A DNA stretch of 64,000 bases, taken from contig CM045762.1 of the NCBI GenBank assembly GCA_025200525.1, positions 80,443,893-80,507,892 on the forward strand. Direction: 5' to 3'. Of this stretch, positions 23,181 through 35,639 are shown in pieces. This DNA is from Camellia lanceoleosa. Lineage: Eukaryota > Streptophyta > Magnoliopsida > Ericales > Theaceae. Below the pieces are notes generated by a model, which was not told the DNA's origin, did not search any database, and saw nothing but the letters and a program-made list of their open reading frames with translations. Both the position numbers and the translations under genes were made by a program. How positions within the stretch are numbered: position 1 is the first letter of the stretch; every line of letters begins with the position of its first letter.

Positions 23181-23660
23181 GGCGTAAATGTCTTGCATAC
23201 CATATGCAAGGCACACTTAAGAAAAGTCCTAGTGAAATCTTGCATTATTATTATTATTATTTTTTGTACTTTTTTTTTTTCATTTTTCAATTTGTAAGAA
23301 TAAATAAGATGATAAAATAACACACTTTTCTTAGTCTATTACTAATCTCTTTCCACACTCTCACTTCTACAAAGATTTTGAAATCTCATCTATGTTTTTT
23401 TATGCATTCTTTAATCCTGTGTTTACTGTTGTGTTGTAGATTGGTTATATTAATGTGATATTTCTACAAAAACATGTTCCTATTAGCTAATCAACATCAA
23501 TGATTGACACCCTATTCGATTGCTGATAAACAAGAGTTGACAAAGCAACTTTATATTAAAAAAATTCACTTGTACTTGGACAATGCCAACCATTTGTCCA
23601 ACCTGAGCTTATCTTTTCATCATTTAGAAATCAGTAACATAATTTACACAGCATCAGAAG
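23181..23660. other. AT-rich DNA, no gene seen
   Basis: Includes a short TTA run (23244-23260) and a T run (23270-23280). ORFs here have no recognisable content. Confidence 0.4.
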
Positions 23661-23663
23661 ATG

Positions 23664-23975
23664 TGTGTTTGATTTGCTTTTGGGGAGTGATTTTTTTAAA
23701 AAAATTTAGGGAGAAAGTTTAGAATTTTTTTAATTTATTTGGTTGTATATTTTGAAAGTAGTTGTGGAGTTTGAGATTATTTGACATTTTGTTGTAATTA
23801 AGTAGATGTGTGTGAGAGAAAAAATGATTGAAAAGAAGATAGAAGAGAGAAAAAGTGATTGATTGATATGTAAAAGAGAGAAAGTGATTTTAAAATTTTT
23901 TTTGAGAAAAACCACAAACCAAACAAAAATTTGAAATTTTTTTTCAAAACAACTCTCCCATAAACAAACCAAACA
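23664..23975. mobile_element. MITE with about 30-bp imperfect terminal inverted repeats
   Basis: The left end gtttgatttgcttttgggga and the right end, read on the other strand, gtttggtttgtttatgggag, match over about 30 bp at roughly 80%. The interior is AT-rich and non-coding. Target duplication not clear. Confidence 0.55.
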
Positions 23976-23979
23976 AGCA

Positions 23980-24250
23980 TGTAGTGTTTGATAGAGTTTT
24001 AAAATTATGATTTGAAAATAAAATTATATTTTGAGTTTATGAGTTTTGAAGTTATGATTATGAATTTTGAATTAAGTTTTGAATTTTTGATGTGACATAT
24101 AAAATGAGAAAAGTTGTTTGGTAATGAGTTTTGAAAAAAATTTTCAAAATTTAATAAAAAAATTATAACTTATAACCAAACACAACTCAAAACTCTATTG
24201 ATAATTCTGTTTAAAATTCATAACGAAACTCTTTTTAAAATTTAATTCAA
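23980..24250. mobile_element. Second MITE-like inverted-repeat element
   Basis: tgtttgatagagttttaaaa at the left and, on the other strand, atagagttttgagttgtgtt at the right, with internal gagttttgaa copies, suggest a foldback MITE of about 270 bp. Confidence 0.4.
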
Positions 24251-24486
24251 AAAAATAATTTATCATTTTGGTTTTGAAAAATAATTTGTATGTTTAAAAA
24301 TTATCAAAAACAAATAAATTTTTTTTTCTCCAAATAACATGTGGTGATTGACAATTGCAAAAAAAAGAAAAAGAAAAATTATACTATTCTGATCAACTAG
24401 TTGGTCTATCGGCCGGACGTTCGAGGGACTTCTGGGAGGATGACTAAGTAGACCCAAAATTTTAAAACTTCTCCGCTTTTTAGCAT

Positions 24487-24715
24487 AGAAAAAGACTAAA
24501 GAGAGAGAATATGTATGAATCTACTAAATGTGAAAGAGAAATATATTTTGGAATGTGTGATTTTAGAATAGAAAAGACGAAAAAGAGAGAATATATACAA
24601 ATCTATTAAACATAAAGAGAAATATATTTTAGAATGTGTAATTTTAAAATAGAAAAGATGAAACGAATCTACTAAATTTAAAAGAGAGATATATTTTTGA
24701 AATAAAAAATGGCTT
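24487..24715. repeat. Tandem repeat, about 86-bp unit, 2.6 copies
   Basis: Units start near 24487 and 24573, with a shortened third near 24655. Each holds gaatctactaaa, aaagagaaatatatttt and gaatgtgt.attttaaaata. Confidence 0.7.
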
Positions 24716-25346
24716 AGACTCCCAGTAGGAATAATTCCCACCACCTCACTGTTTTTTAATTAGCTTCAAATTATTATTTTTAATTTTTTTTTAAGTGTTG
24801 CTCTCGCAGCCCTCATGTGGAGGTGGGGTGCTGGGTTCACCCTCACTGAGTCCCCGCACTACTGTTGTTTTGAAATATACGATGAAACAACAATGTTAGA
24901 GACCTCTAAAAACACACCTCTAAACATACCTCTAATGAGGTGGAAAAGGAAGAAAAAAAAAAAAAAAATCAAGACACATGATTAGTTGTGGCAATAATAG
25001 GACCCACTGCTACATCATTAGTGATACCTCTAATTAGAGGTCCCAAGCATTTTTCTACGATGAAATTTCATTTTAAAAGTGCCATTCAAACAGTGCGCGC
25101 AAACGCAAAAAGAGAACCAAACATCTCAAGTTCATACTGCTCATAAAAACACAGCGCCACCGAAATTCAAAATACAAACCCCGCCAAACGAATCCTACAT
25201 TCACACCATGTTCTTCACTCCATATTTCTAACTCGTTCTTCAAACCTTAGAATTCGAAACTCTCTTCTCTCTCTCTCTCTCTACACCGACCTCCATGGAA
25301 ATTCAAATCGAATAAGAATTAGTTTTTCTAGGTCAAAATTGAGGGA
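24716..25346 (+). promoter_or_regulatory. Upstream region and 5' UTR of the SNM1-type gene
   Basis: 25262-25284 is a CT run typical of a plant 5' UTR, about 60 bp before the ATG. Upstream DNA holds an A run (24955-24969) and a small inverted motif acctctaa/ttagaggt (25024-25040). No clear TATA box was chosen. Confidence 0.35.
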
Positions 25347-25803
25347 ATGGACATAGGGATGATATCGGTGGACCGGTGGTCCGAAGGCAGCCAAGTGTAT
25401 TTCCTCACACACCTCCACGCCGATCACACCAACGGCTTGTATTCAACCTGGAAACGAGGCCCTCTCTTTTGCTCTCGCATCACCGCCAAGCTCTTCTCCT
25501 CCAAGTTCCCCGGTTTCAATCTCTCTCTGCTTCGAATTTTAGATATCGGTCAATGGAATTCAATCCCTTTGGTCTCTCCAACCACCGAATCGAACACTAC
25601 CGTCGATGTCATCGCCATCGATGCTCATCACTGTCCAGGTATACTTTTTCTCAGCTTAACTTTGGTTTCTGGAGTCTGTTTTTGTTTGAATGTGACATTG
25701 GGTTGTGATGATCAAGACTGCAGTTTTTTTGGCCACAACGGTAATTGTGAACATGACTGTATTTACTATTTTTATTGATCATAATTAAGCTACTAGTTTT
25801 TTT

Positions 25804-25887
<84 letters not shown>

Positions 25888-28800
25888 TTCTGTCAGATAT
25901 GTGTTATGTGGAAAATGAATTATTATTGCCTCTATTAATATTTGGTTATAGTTATTATAGTTGCGTAGTTAGTTTTGCTTTTAAATTTCCTTTTTTCTTG
26001 AACATGCATAAATATCACAAATCAAATGTGTCCAAGGCTGTGTCCAGAGGCAGGACATATGATTGTATTTGGTAATATTTGGTCTGTCCAATCAGCTAGC
26101 ATGTCCATTACATGTCCCGGTGTGTCGGTGTCGGAAATGACTACAATAACTAGTTTAAAGTGTTTGTGCTTCATAGTAGGTAGGTAATGAGAGCCTATTT
26201 TATCAAGGAGATAATTGTAGAAATTAATAACCAAATTACATTTTCATTTTTAAAATTCTTTTGGTTAACCTTTGCTGTCTATATTATATGTTGTTAACTA
26301 GGATTACCACAAAGACTGCAAATTGCTATTAATGCATTGATGCAGAAGAACATATGCATGTACATAATTCATCCACCTTGGAGGAACTTTTTTATTTTTT
26401 TTAACTATTTGAAGTCTAAGATTCAATAGATCGTGTAACTTAGGGCTTTGAAAATCATATTTTTCAAACATTGGTTTTATTATAAACCATCCATAAGGTT
26501 TTGGGAAAGAGGGATAGACTAGATTGATATGGAGCAAGGTTTGGAACCCTCAATTCTTAGTTTAGAAGTCCTTGAGAGAGAGGAGCAAGGGATTGACTTA
26601 GGAATAGATATATAAGGTCAACTAGCTCATATATATCTTTCTCCATCAAACAATGTGCCTTCTTAGCGGTATGGTTAGAAAGAATGTTTTCCTCTTTGCA
26701 TATTAATTGATTTCAATGAAATCAACCCTTGTTCTTAATTGAAGCCTAGTAGTAGAAAGCTCAAAAGGTAGTCTTTGCCTCTATATTTGGACAACCTTTT
26801 CTCATCTTGGTGAGTCATGTCCTTTAGAAATGAGAGTATCATGGTAGCTATGGAAGAGTGAGGCAAAGGGCTTGGTCCTCTCAATTGACTAGGGCTTTAG
26901 TCCCCTACGACAAGTACAATGCACTAGCACTATGCCAATATCCTTCTACAATCCTGGCATCTTATATGAAGACAGCTGGCTGGGGGACTCTATCTTGTCT
27001 AGGGACTATATTCATTGTAATTAAACAATGCATTTTTGTTTGAACTTGAAGGTGAAACTTCAAGTTTATTGTGATGAAGTACCATGGGGGTTCCATTGGC
27101 ATACTGAACTGTTCTTGCCTCCTTGTAATACGCATACTGACCAGCCACAAATTATGATATGCCCCATAAGCTTTTGCTGATGTAGATTGAAAAACCTTAC
27201 AAATTTTGGTTCTAAGATTAAAACTTATCAAGGTTAAAACACTAGTTTGATGCCTCCCCTTTTTTACCGACAACAATTCAAATATTTAAGTGTAATTGAC
27301 TTCTACAAATTGTCTTCTTTTCAAATATCAACTAGTCGAGGTTGATAATAAAGATGGGAACTCTAGTGTTGGAAAGCTTCCCTTGTTTTATTAAGAAAAC
27401 ATCAAGTATGAAAATGTAAGAGACTTTTGTTTTCCTAAAAGTCCACCAAGTTTTATATATAAATTTTAGCCACCACATCTACCATGGTAATTATAATTGG
27501 CAAAAATGAATTTTCAAGTGTCAAAAGCAACTAGTCTACTACTAAGCTTAATCTTTTTAATTTTAATTTTTCTACTTTATTTTGTCCTAGATTGCCTATC
27601 TGTGTGCTTGATCCTATCTATCAATATGTTATGTTAGGTTGAGTTGCCATGCTAAAGGATTTTTATTTCTTCTATCTTTTTCTTTCTTGTGGGAAATAGT
27701 CATGACAAAGGGTTTCATAATTAAGTTGTTCATGGTTTTCAACTTGACAGGCGCAGTCATGTACTTGTTTCGTGGTGAGTTTGGGTGCATGCTTTATACA
27801 GGGGATTTTCGCTGGGAAACAACTAGTAAGAGGGCAGAGATTGGAAGGAGCATGCTTCTTAGTGCTCTTGGGAATGATAAAGTTGACATTCTTTACTTGG
27901 ACAATACTTACTGTAATCCATCATATTCTTTTCCTTCTCGAGAAGTTGCTGCTCAACAGGTGCATGTTTACTTCTCTTGTGGAAGTTCTATAGTTAAATT
28001 TTTGTAGTAGAATTAAACTACTACCCTGATTACTATTGGAAGCTACTAAGTTATTTGTTAAGGTTCATTTTTTAACCAAAATTTTAATTGGCCTCAATTA
28101 ACTAGTTTTGTCTAACGTGTTTTTGATGTGAGAAGCTTTGAATAATTCTTGTGTCATTTGTTATTGTTAAATAAAGTCAAAAAATATCCAAGGTGAAGGA
28201 GAGAGCCAAGGGAAGCCCTAGAAGAGGAGATAGAAAATGGTATTGGAGAGAGCTTTGAGCTTATGTTGCAGAGAAGTGTTGTTGATTTGTCTTATATGCA
28301 TGAGATCTCCTTTTATAGGGAGTTTGGGTTGTTAATGTCAACTGAGGGAGGATAGGTGGCCTGGTCCCCTTGATGTGACAATTGGGGATCTCTTGCCCTA
28401 AGATGCTTGTCTTGGGATTTCTTGACAATGGATCGTGTGACATGGGGGATCTATGTCCCTCAACCTTCTTTAGCTGATAGCATAGGGTAGCCCCTCACCT
28501 TAGTATGTCAAGGCATCTTAGAGGTATCAGAGTATCATATGCCAAGAAGCACGGACACTTCTAAGAAGCTAGCGTGTCCATGTTGGACACTGGCACTTGT
28601 CAGACACATCCTAACACATGTCCGACACTTGTCAACACATGTACTATTTTTTTAATTTTTTTTTAGATGCGGACACTCTTCGACACTTGGAGGACACATG
28701 TGTCCATCCCTTAAACACACATGTCCATTGGTTAGAAATATGAAACTAATTATAAATTTGAACAAAATAACTTAAGATTCAAGATAAAAGAAAAATAATG

Positions 28801-31555
28801 CAAATTTATTGAAATTAGTATTATATTATATATATTTTTTCTAATATTTTTCAATGGTATATTTATATATATAACATATAATAAATATATAAAATTATAT
28901 ATTTTGTGTCTTCCACATGTTGTGTCTTGCTTTTTTTTGAAAATTGCCGAGTTGGTTTGTGTTTGTGCTTCTTAGATTCATATGTCTTCGATCAGCTAAC
29001 AATTCTGTCTATTAAGGCTGGTTAGGGGAGTACCACAATCAGTAGGGTAAAGGACCCTTAACAGTCCATTGATTCTAGTCTCCAAGCCACGATCCTTCAA
29101 TGATCTTGTGCAACAATCCTAGGCCCTACTCCCAACCTGGGTAGCTTGTTTTGAGACCTTAGACATGTTGGAGAAGTCATGGAATTCACAATTGGAGATG
29201 GGTTTATGGTGACTGCTTAGGGAGATCTTGACCAAGCGAGTGAGGCAACCTAGAGATCTTGGTCGGTCTAAGTGAGGCAATCTAGAATCTTGGCTTCAAT
29301 TTTAGGCATTTTAGACATTAAAGAGATGTTTATGCTATTGATCCACTCTGACATGTGGCACTAGCTAGTATCATATGACTAGGAGCAGTGTCACCAAAAA
29401 ATGCTGATACCTTAGTGATGTACGTTTTAGAACTCACATTCTAAAATGTGGTACATTTTCGTTCCAAAAAGATGAATTAAGCAATTTTTCCAATATATTT
29501 TCTTTAAAGTTTCCTTGAGAGGAAAAAGAATCAAATATAATAAACTTAAATCTAAGGAGAGTGGAGTTTTGGCAGGATAGAATGTAAAAAAATGTTTATA
29601 ATGCTAATAGAAATGTGTTGTTGGTACATGATCAATATGAGAAAAAAAAAACTAAATTTATTGGATATTTAATTGTTGAAAGAAAATTTCTCTAAGTACT
29701 TTAATTAAATTAGTTTCAACCTTTCATCATGATTTCATCAGACTAAAGTAAAAATGTCAAAAATCTTACAAATGGGCACAATATGTTTTGAGTTCTCTCT
29801 ATTTCGAACAATATGTGGATGAAAAAAAATGATAAGCATGTCTATTTACTTGTTTCTTGAAATTTCCAACTGTGAATAATAGTTTCAAACATAAGTTTCA
29901 TTCTTTGAATGGAGCTTGGTTTTATCCGCTGTTGAACTTCATTTTGTGATTATGTATATGGAAATTATTCATTTACATTTTTATGACTAGTTATAGGTGG
30001 TTGATGTGATTGCCTCTCATCCTGAACATGACATCATTATCGGTATAGACTCTTTGGGAAAAGAAGATCTTTTACTTCACATTGCACAAGCGCTGAAAAT
30101 AAAGGTGTGCACACTCTTTACTGAAAGGAAAAGTGTCAGCTAGGGTTGTCTCTATGCAAAGTGTAACCTTTGCAGTGCGTATACAGTAGAATGGTGACCC
30201 AAACTTGCTTTTAGTTTTAATAATGTGAACATACCCAGATGCTCTTCACATCAACTTTGTTGGTTATTTATTTATTTATAATATAAGTTTTGTTGAAAAT
30301 AGAGCTAACTATCTCAGAAAATTAATCTGCAGGTACTGGAGAAATACCATAATTTGTTTATATTAGTTCAAGATTGGAACTAATTGACCTACTCATTTTT
30401 TTCCTCTGTTCTGCATGCTTTCTATTTCTATATGGTATAGGTTACAATACCTACTTGTTTTTTTCCCCTCTGTTCTGCATGTTTTCTATTTCCATATGGT
30501 ATAGGTTACATAAATACTGTAATATGGAGAGTTTATACTTTCATCTGTTTGACTATTTTTGCGCACTACATGTAAGCCTACAATGCTGGTAGCTTAGACT
30601 AAAAATTAGTGATTCTTTTGCACTCCCTTGTGTCATGTGATGTCATACAGGATGCAGCCTACCGCATTTTAAATTTAATGTTGTTTTTCTGATTTGTAAT
30701 AATGTGCATAGTCATGAAGACTTGTATATTCATTTTTTCACTAAAAAGGAAGTTTGGTGTGGTAGAAAGGAAATAATATCATTTTTATCCTTCTTATACG
30801 TATATAAGTAATCTTATGAGCTATCACCGGTAGTTCCTTATATTTTCTTGTTTTGTTCTTTAAAGATTTGGGTCTGGCCAGAACGCCTGCAAATTATGCA
30901 TCTTCTTGGGTTCCACGACATCTTCACAACTAAAGTTTCTCTAACAAGAGTGCGAGCTGTCCCTCGCTACAGTTTTAGTATCGACACACTGGAGGGGTTA
31001 AATATGATACGTCCAACTATAGGGATTATGCCATCTGGCCTTCCATGGAAACCCCTTGAAGGGAACACTAATGTTTTTGGTTCGTCTTCTCGCCATAGCA
31101 GAAGCAAATTGAGTACAAAAGTTGGGAGCCACACAGATATGCATAAACTTAATGATAATTCAAGAACTGTGGAAAGTTATCATGAATACATATATACAGT
31201 TCCATATTCTGATCATTCATGCTTTGTTGAGATAAAGGAGTTTGTTAAGCTTGTCCAGCCAACCAACTTGAGAGGTATTGTATCTTCCTCAAGTTCTTAT
31301 GTTGATCCTCTTTACTATTTTGGCCGCCTTCCGGGAGCAAATCTACAGCCACAAGATTTACATCAGAATTTTGTGAGAAAAGGCCATGAAAGAGTTAATG
31401 ATGTCCTTAACAAATCTACTCTTCGAAGTGATAATTCTACTGAAGCTGGAATGAAAAGAAGAAGCAAGAAATATGATTTTTTAGGTGTTCATGTGAGTAG
31501 AGTTAGTATATTGAGACGACTAAGGCGTGGTGCAAAAATATTGGAACTTGACTGA
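25347..31555 (+). CDS. SNM1/Apollo-type DNA-repair exonuclease (metallo-beta-lactamase, beta-CASP)
   Basis: Four exons, 25347-25638, 27751-27959, 29997-30104 and 30866-31555, splice in phase at GT-AG sites to give 432 residues, close to the roughly 420 of the Arabidopsis homologue. This family trims 5' DNA ends at crosslinks, double-strand breaks and telomeres, using two metal ions. Visible motifs: HLHADH (residues 22-27, motif 2), AHHCPG (93-98, motif 3), TGDFR (114-118, motif 4), LDNTYC (147-152, beta-CASP motif A), IGIDSLGKEDLL in exon 3 (motif B region) and YSDHS with His320 (motif C). The start MDIGMISVDRWSEGSQVYFL matches the usual plant N-terminus. No stop or frameshift. Introns of 2.1, 2.0 and 0.76 kb contain repeat DNA. 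It could belong to the SNM1A or Artemis branch, but the short length and start favour the Apollo-like plant member. Confidence 0.93.
25798..25888. repeat. T run plus long ATT microsatellite in intron 1
   Basis: About 17 T followed by more than 20 uninterrupted ATT units. Likely polymorphic. Confidence 0.95.
25889..27750. other. Rest of SNM1 intron 1
   Basis: 26015-26130 has several gtgtcc/catgtcc motifs that recur in intron 2 (28530-28735), suggesting a shared old repeat. Otherwise ordinary intron DNA; no gene. Confidence 0.4.
27960..29996. other. SNM1 intron 2 with repeat remnants
   Basis: 28560-28735 repeats gacacatgtc and cgacacttg many times. 28190-28510 has LTR-like composition (aggagatagaaaatgg, then ccttttatagggag), but I could not define ends. 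28820-28900 is a TA-rich tract. Confidence 0.35.
30391..30511. repeat. Tandem 60-bp duplication in intron 3
   Basis: ctcatttttttcctctgttc at 30391 is echoed by ttgtttttttcccctctgtt at about 30450, and both continue tgcatg.tttctatttc and atatggtataggttaca. Confidence 0.75.
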
Positions 31556-32644
31556 ATTGAATAGTTAAGAGTTGAATTTTGGCATTATGTTACACTGAAA
31601 CTAAATGGCTAATGTTGAGTATGCTACTTCATTTGAGAATACCTGTATAAAATTCCGAAATTCAGTGAAATTACAGGTATAACAAATTACATTTTTTTTC
31701 CCATTTAATATTCTGTAGTTAATAGCTAATATGGCTTTGGGGGTACTCTTGTTTCAGGAAGAGTTATGAACTGTGCACAGATTGATACTATGGACTATCA
31801 GAATGGATATGAATCTTGAGGTTTATAATTGGACCTTATTATGTCTTACGTCTCTTACACTTAGGGCTCAAAAGGTTTGCATTAACCATCTCACTGTTTA
31901 TGTATGTCATGTCATGGTATTGCAATTCAAGTATAGGATCATTTGAAATTTCTTATTGAGTTTTACACCATCACCACCTAGTTCCATTGTTGATGGTGAC
32001 AAATACACTTTTTACATGACTTTTATTGCAACTCCTTGTACAAAAGGATGGTGATGAATGACCATGAGATGGCAAGAAGCTTATTCTTCTTGATTTCAGT
32101 TATTGAAGGTAATGTAAGTTATATGATGCTATTGTTCCTTTCTCTAATTACATCAATGATTAAATCACGAGCATCTTGGTTAAGTTTGCAAATACTTACA
32201 CCCTCTTCTCTCTAGGTGGTACACAGTCTAACAATCTACCAAATGATACCTAAATTCCTCTTCTATACCTCCTTAAAGGAAGTCATGTTGCTATTTCTCC
32301 AACCTTTTCACAACTAAAGCTAAGATAGTGAATAAGGACATAAAATACTTGGGCAAACTGGACAAGATGCTTTGATGCAATGTCAATCTATCACCTTTAG
32401 ATAGGCAGATATAGGCTCTTCTATCTTGCCAACTGCCTCTGAAATCTCTAAACCATAGAATCCCACACTGATTTTGCTTTGAAAGTGGCTCCTGAAGGAA
32501 GTTTTAGATAAGAAGGTCAATGCTCCACCTTACGATCTAGGATGTTAGCCAAGGTTGCAACATGAGGCACCTCCCTGACCAAAATAAGGTTGTATTCCCC
32601 CAAATTCACTTTCAAACTTAAGATGACCTCAAAGCATAGAAGCA
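31556..32644. other. SNM1 3' region and intergenic DNA
   Basis: Probable 3' UTR to about 31900. No gene, RNA or repeat that I recognise in the rest. Confidence 0.4.
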
Positions 32645-33335
32645 CACATTGCCTGGAGTTGCCCCGTCTGTGTTGGTTATAAGACTTTAGTTTCTGTCTC
32701 TTAATACTTAAATTTTAAAGGAGAAGTGTGGGCTTTGCTTTTCAATTTGATATCAAAGCTTATTTGGGCTTGTGACTGGTGTGCCGTTTGTCCGACTACT
32801 ATATGTTGTGGTCCAAGAGGGTGTGTTGGAATGTGTTCCACATTGTTTGGAGTTGCCCTATCTGTGCTGATTATAAGGCTTCAGTTTCTCTCTCTTTAAT
32901 ACTTGGGTTTTAAGGAGAAGTGTGGGTTGGGCTTTTTAATTTAGTATCAAAGCTTGGTTGGGTTTGCGACTTGTATGCCGTTTGTCCGACTATTTTATGT
33001 TGTGGTCTATGAGGGTGTATTGGAACGTGTCTCACATTGTTTGGAGTTGCCCCCTCTGTCTGGTTGTAAGGCTCTAATTTCTCTCTCTTTAATACTTAGG
33101 TTTTAATAAGAAGTGTGGGTTGAATTTTTCAATTTGGTATTAGAGCCTTATAACCAGTCACATGCCCAACCAAGCTTTGATACCAAATTGAAAAGTCTAG
33201 CCCACACTTTTTCTTAAAATTTAGGTATTAAGGAGAGGGAAATTTTGTTCAAAAAAAAGGAGAGGGAAATTGGAGTCTTATAACCAGCACAGATGGCGCA
33301 ACTCTAGGTGAAGTGAGACACATTTCAACATCACA
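32645..33335. mobile_element. TRIM-like chain: three LTR units in tandem plus one inverted copy
   Basis: Units repeat every 194 bp (ggagttgcc at 32655, 32849 and 33043). Each LTR of about 115 bp begins TGT(G/A)TTGGAA (32822, 33016) and ends TTTTTCA or similar (32744, about 32938, 33131). Each is followed 3-4 bp later by a primer-site-like sequence: TGATATCAAAGC, TAGTATCAAAGC and TGGTATTAGAGC, the last close to the complement of initiator tRNA-Met. Only about 75 bp then separate it from a purine-rich gagggtg just before the next LTR. 33150-33335 is a reverse-complement copy (gataccaaattgaaaagt ... gagacacatttcaaca) with a 26-bp internal duplication. No coding capacity. Confidence 0.7.
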
Positions 33336-34413
33336 CAACTAAGATAACCTAACTATTGAGGCTTGACCCTACAACAAATAACAGTAACATTAGCATAAAG
33401 AAGATAAGAGGCTAAGCATGGAGCCATCAATTTTTCCAATCTCAAAATCCTTAAAGAAAACCACCTTGCCCCATTCTATCAAACATCTTTCTCAAAATCT
33501 CCAAAACCAAAATGCAACAAAAAATTTCAACTAGAATTTGGAAGAGGAGGTTTTGGTTATGTTTTTGAAGGAACATTGCTTGATTTCATTATCATAGTCA
33601 CGGAGAAGTTGGAAAACATCAACCAAGGGAAGAAGTTCGAGCAAAAGTCAGCATGCTTGGTTCTAATCAACATGTTAATCTTGTTTAGCTTTGTGGGTTT
33701 TGCTCTGAAGGTAACATGACTCCTTGGATTCCTATCTTTTCCAAGAAAAGGAGTAAAAAAAGGTTGTGGACTAGAAAAAAAGGTACAAAGTTTTACTAGG
33801 GATAACCACAGGGTTGGCTTTATTGTTCATTAAGGATAGTTTAGTCCTTTAGATTGTTAGGGTTTTATTCTATTAGCTTATATAATTGTACTTAGTTGAT
33901 TGATTAAGTATATACAAGATTTCTATTCATTCTCTTTTATCATGGTATCACAGCAAAGTTGCGATCGAACCTAGGTTATTCTTGGCACTAGACGTTGCAC
34001 ATCGCAGGTCTGCTTCTGTTTCTCTCTCGCATCACAGGGCTCTCTTTCGCATCGCAGGCATCGTTTCTGTCCATCCCAGTGCATCGCAGGTTTGTCTCCA
34101 GACTTCTCTTGCATCATCGATCATTGACATCACTCTCTCTCTTCTCGCAAGTAGTTCGTGACTCCTCTCCCTTTTCAGCCTTCAGGGTGGTCTGATCATG
34201 TACTCAGGTTTACTTGGAATTTTGTGTTTGAAAACCTACGGTTGTGTTGATAAACGTCTCCAGACTTCCTTCTTCTTCTGGTACTGTTCACTTCCTCTAT
34301 CAATTTAAGTTGTTATTTATGAGCATTTGGTGAGATATAGAGATTGTATTTAGAGGAAAATTTAAGGGCTATTTGTTGATGCGTGTTGGAATAGTGAATT
34401 GAATTTTAGAAAT

Positions 34414-35430
34414 ATGGATGATGATAAATTGCAAGCTATCACTACTAAGTTAGATGGTGGCCGTTTGGTAGAGTTATGGGAAAGTGATTATAACTTGTAG
34501 CCTAACAGCTTATAGCTTATAACTGTGAACATAACCTGATTTTTGACTTATAAATTAAGCTTCTCCTTCCCCACTCAGAATAAGTTGATTTTTGACTTAC
34601 AAAAAGCTATAAGCTGTATTGTTAAGCTAAACCAAACACATCAAAATAGCTTAAATTAAGCTAAAAGCTGAAATAAGTCCTACTAAACAGGGCTAGTACC
34701 AATTATTCTTATTGGTCTCATGTCATGAAGAATTTTATAATGGGTAAAGGCATGTGGAACTATGTTATTGGTGTAACTATTAGACCTATGGAATCCAAAG
34801 AAACTGAGGCTGATGTTTCTAAATGGGATAAGGAAAATGCACAAATTCTTACTTGGTTTCATAATTCAGTTCAAACTACCATTGTTATGAATTTTTCCAA
34901 GTATTCTACTTTTAAACAAGTTTGGGGCTATTTGAAAATTATGTACCTTGAGTCTAGCTTTGCAAAACAGTATGAACTTAAGATGTCTATTCGCAGTGCT
35001 TGTCAAAAAGATAAGTCCATTAAGGAGTTCTACAATGAGATGACAACTTATTGGGATCAGCTTACTTTAATGGAACCAGCAGATTTGTAGTTACTTGACA
35101 GTTATACCAAGTATCAGGAGAAGCAACGTCTTGTTCAGTTTATTATGGCCCTTCGTGATCAATTTGAGCCACTTCGGGAGCTATTCTTCATCGGTCCCCC
35201 TTACCTTCTGTTGATGGTGCTATCCGTGAGCTTATTGCGAAAGAAACTCAGCTTAAGGTGGCTCATGGTGTTCCTGCCTCCTAATCAGTTTTTGTCACTT
35301 CTCCGTGCTTGCCTACCCCATCATCTCATTTATTTTAGGTTACTGGTAAGCCCAAGTCTTGGGTTTCCATGGATGAGTGCAGTTTCTGTTGTCAATGAGG
35401 CCATTGGAAACATGCTTGTCCTAAACTTTT
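34414..35430 (+). pseudogene. Copia gag (UBN2-type) with zinc knuckle, broken
   Basis: Starts at ATG 34414 (MDDDKLQAITTKLDG), is interrupted by a MITE, resumes NYSYWSHVMKNFIMGKGMWN and continues through KYSTFKQVWGYLKIMY, as in retrotransposon gag proteins. TAG stops it at 35088-35090 although the frame continues. The zinc knuckle (CSFC ... GHWKHAC, about 35376-35423) has an in-frame stop within it. Confidence 0.85.
34459..34694. mobile_element. MITE nested in the Copia gag
   Basis: About 236 bp with ends GGCCGTTTGGTAG and, on the other strand, AGCCCTGTTTAGTAG, and an AT-rich interior full of agcttataag-type inverted motifs. Taking it out joins TTAGATG to GTACCAATTAT, the codons LDGTNYSYW expected in Copia gag. 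End motifs suggest a hAT-type MITE; the target duplication is not clear. Confidence 0.75.
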
Positions 35431-35639
35431 GCAGCCCAAGGGTCGTTCGTCTGGTCCACCATCTTCTAAGTCACCATTTTCGGGATCTCGATCATCTATC
35501 GCCTTTTCTGCACCAGCTTCTGAGAATGGGCCATCTTCTAATATGCAGTCTATGTTTGAGCAGTTCAAGTCTTTCATGGTGGATAATCCAAATCTTTTGC
35601 CCCAGGCCTCCGCTATGACTAACACTCAGTTAGGTGTGT

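Noticed and set aside
18947..23983. A CACTA pair: cactacaaa at 18947 and tgtagtg at 23978
   Set aside because: Only five or six bases match, no 3-bp target duplication is visible, and many cactac strings occur by chance.
24795..24865. Box-B-like GGGTTCACCC suggesting a SINE
   Set aside because: No box A at the right distance, no A tail and no target duplication.
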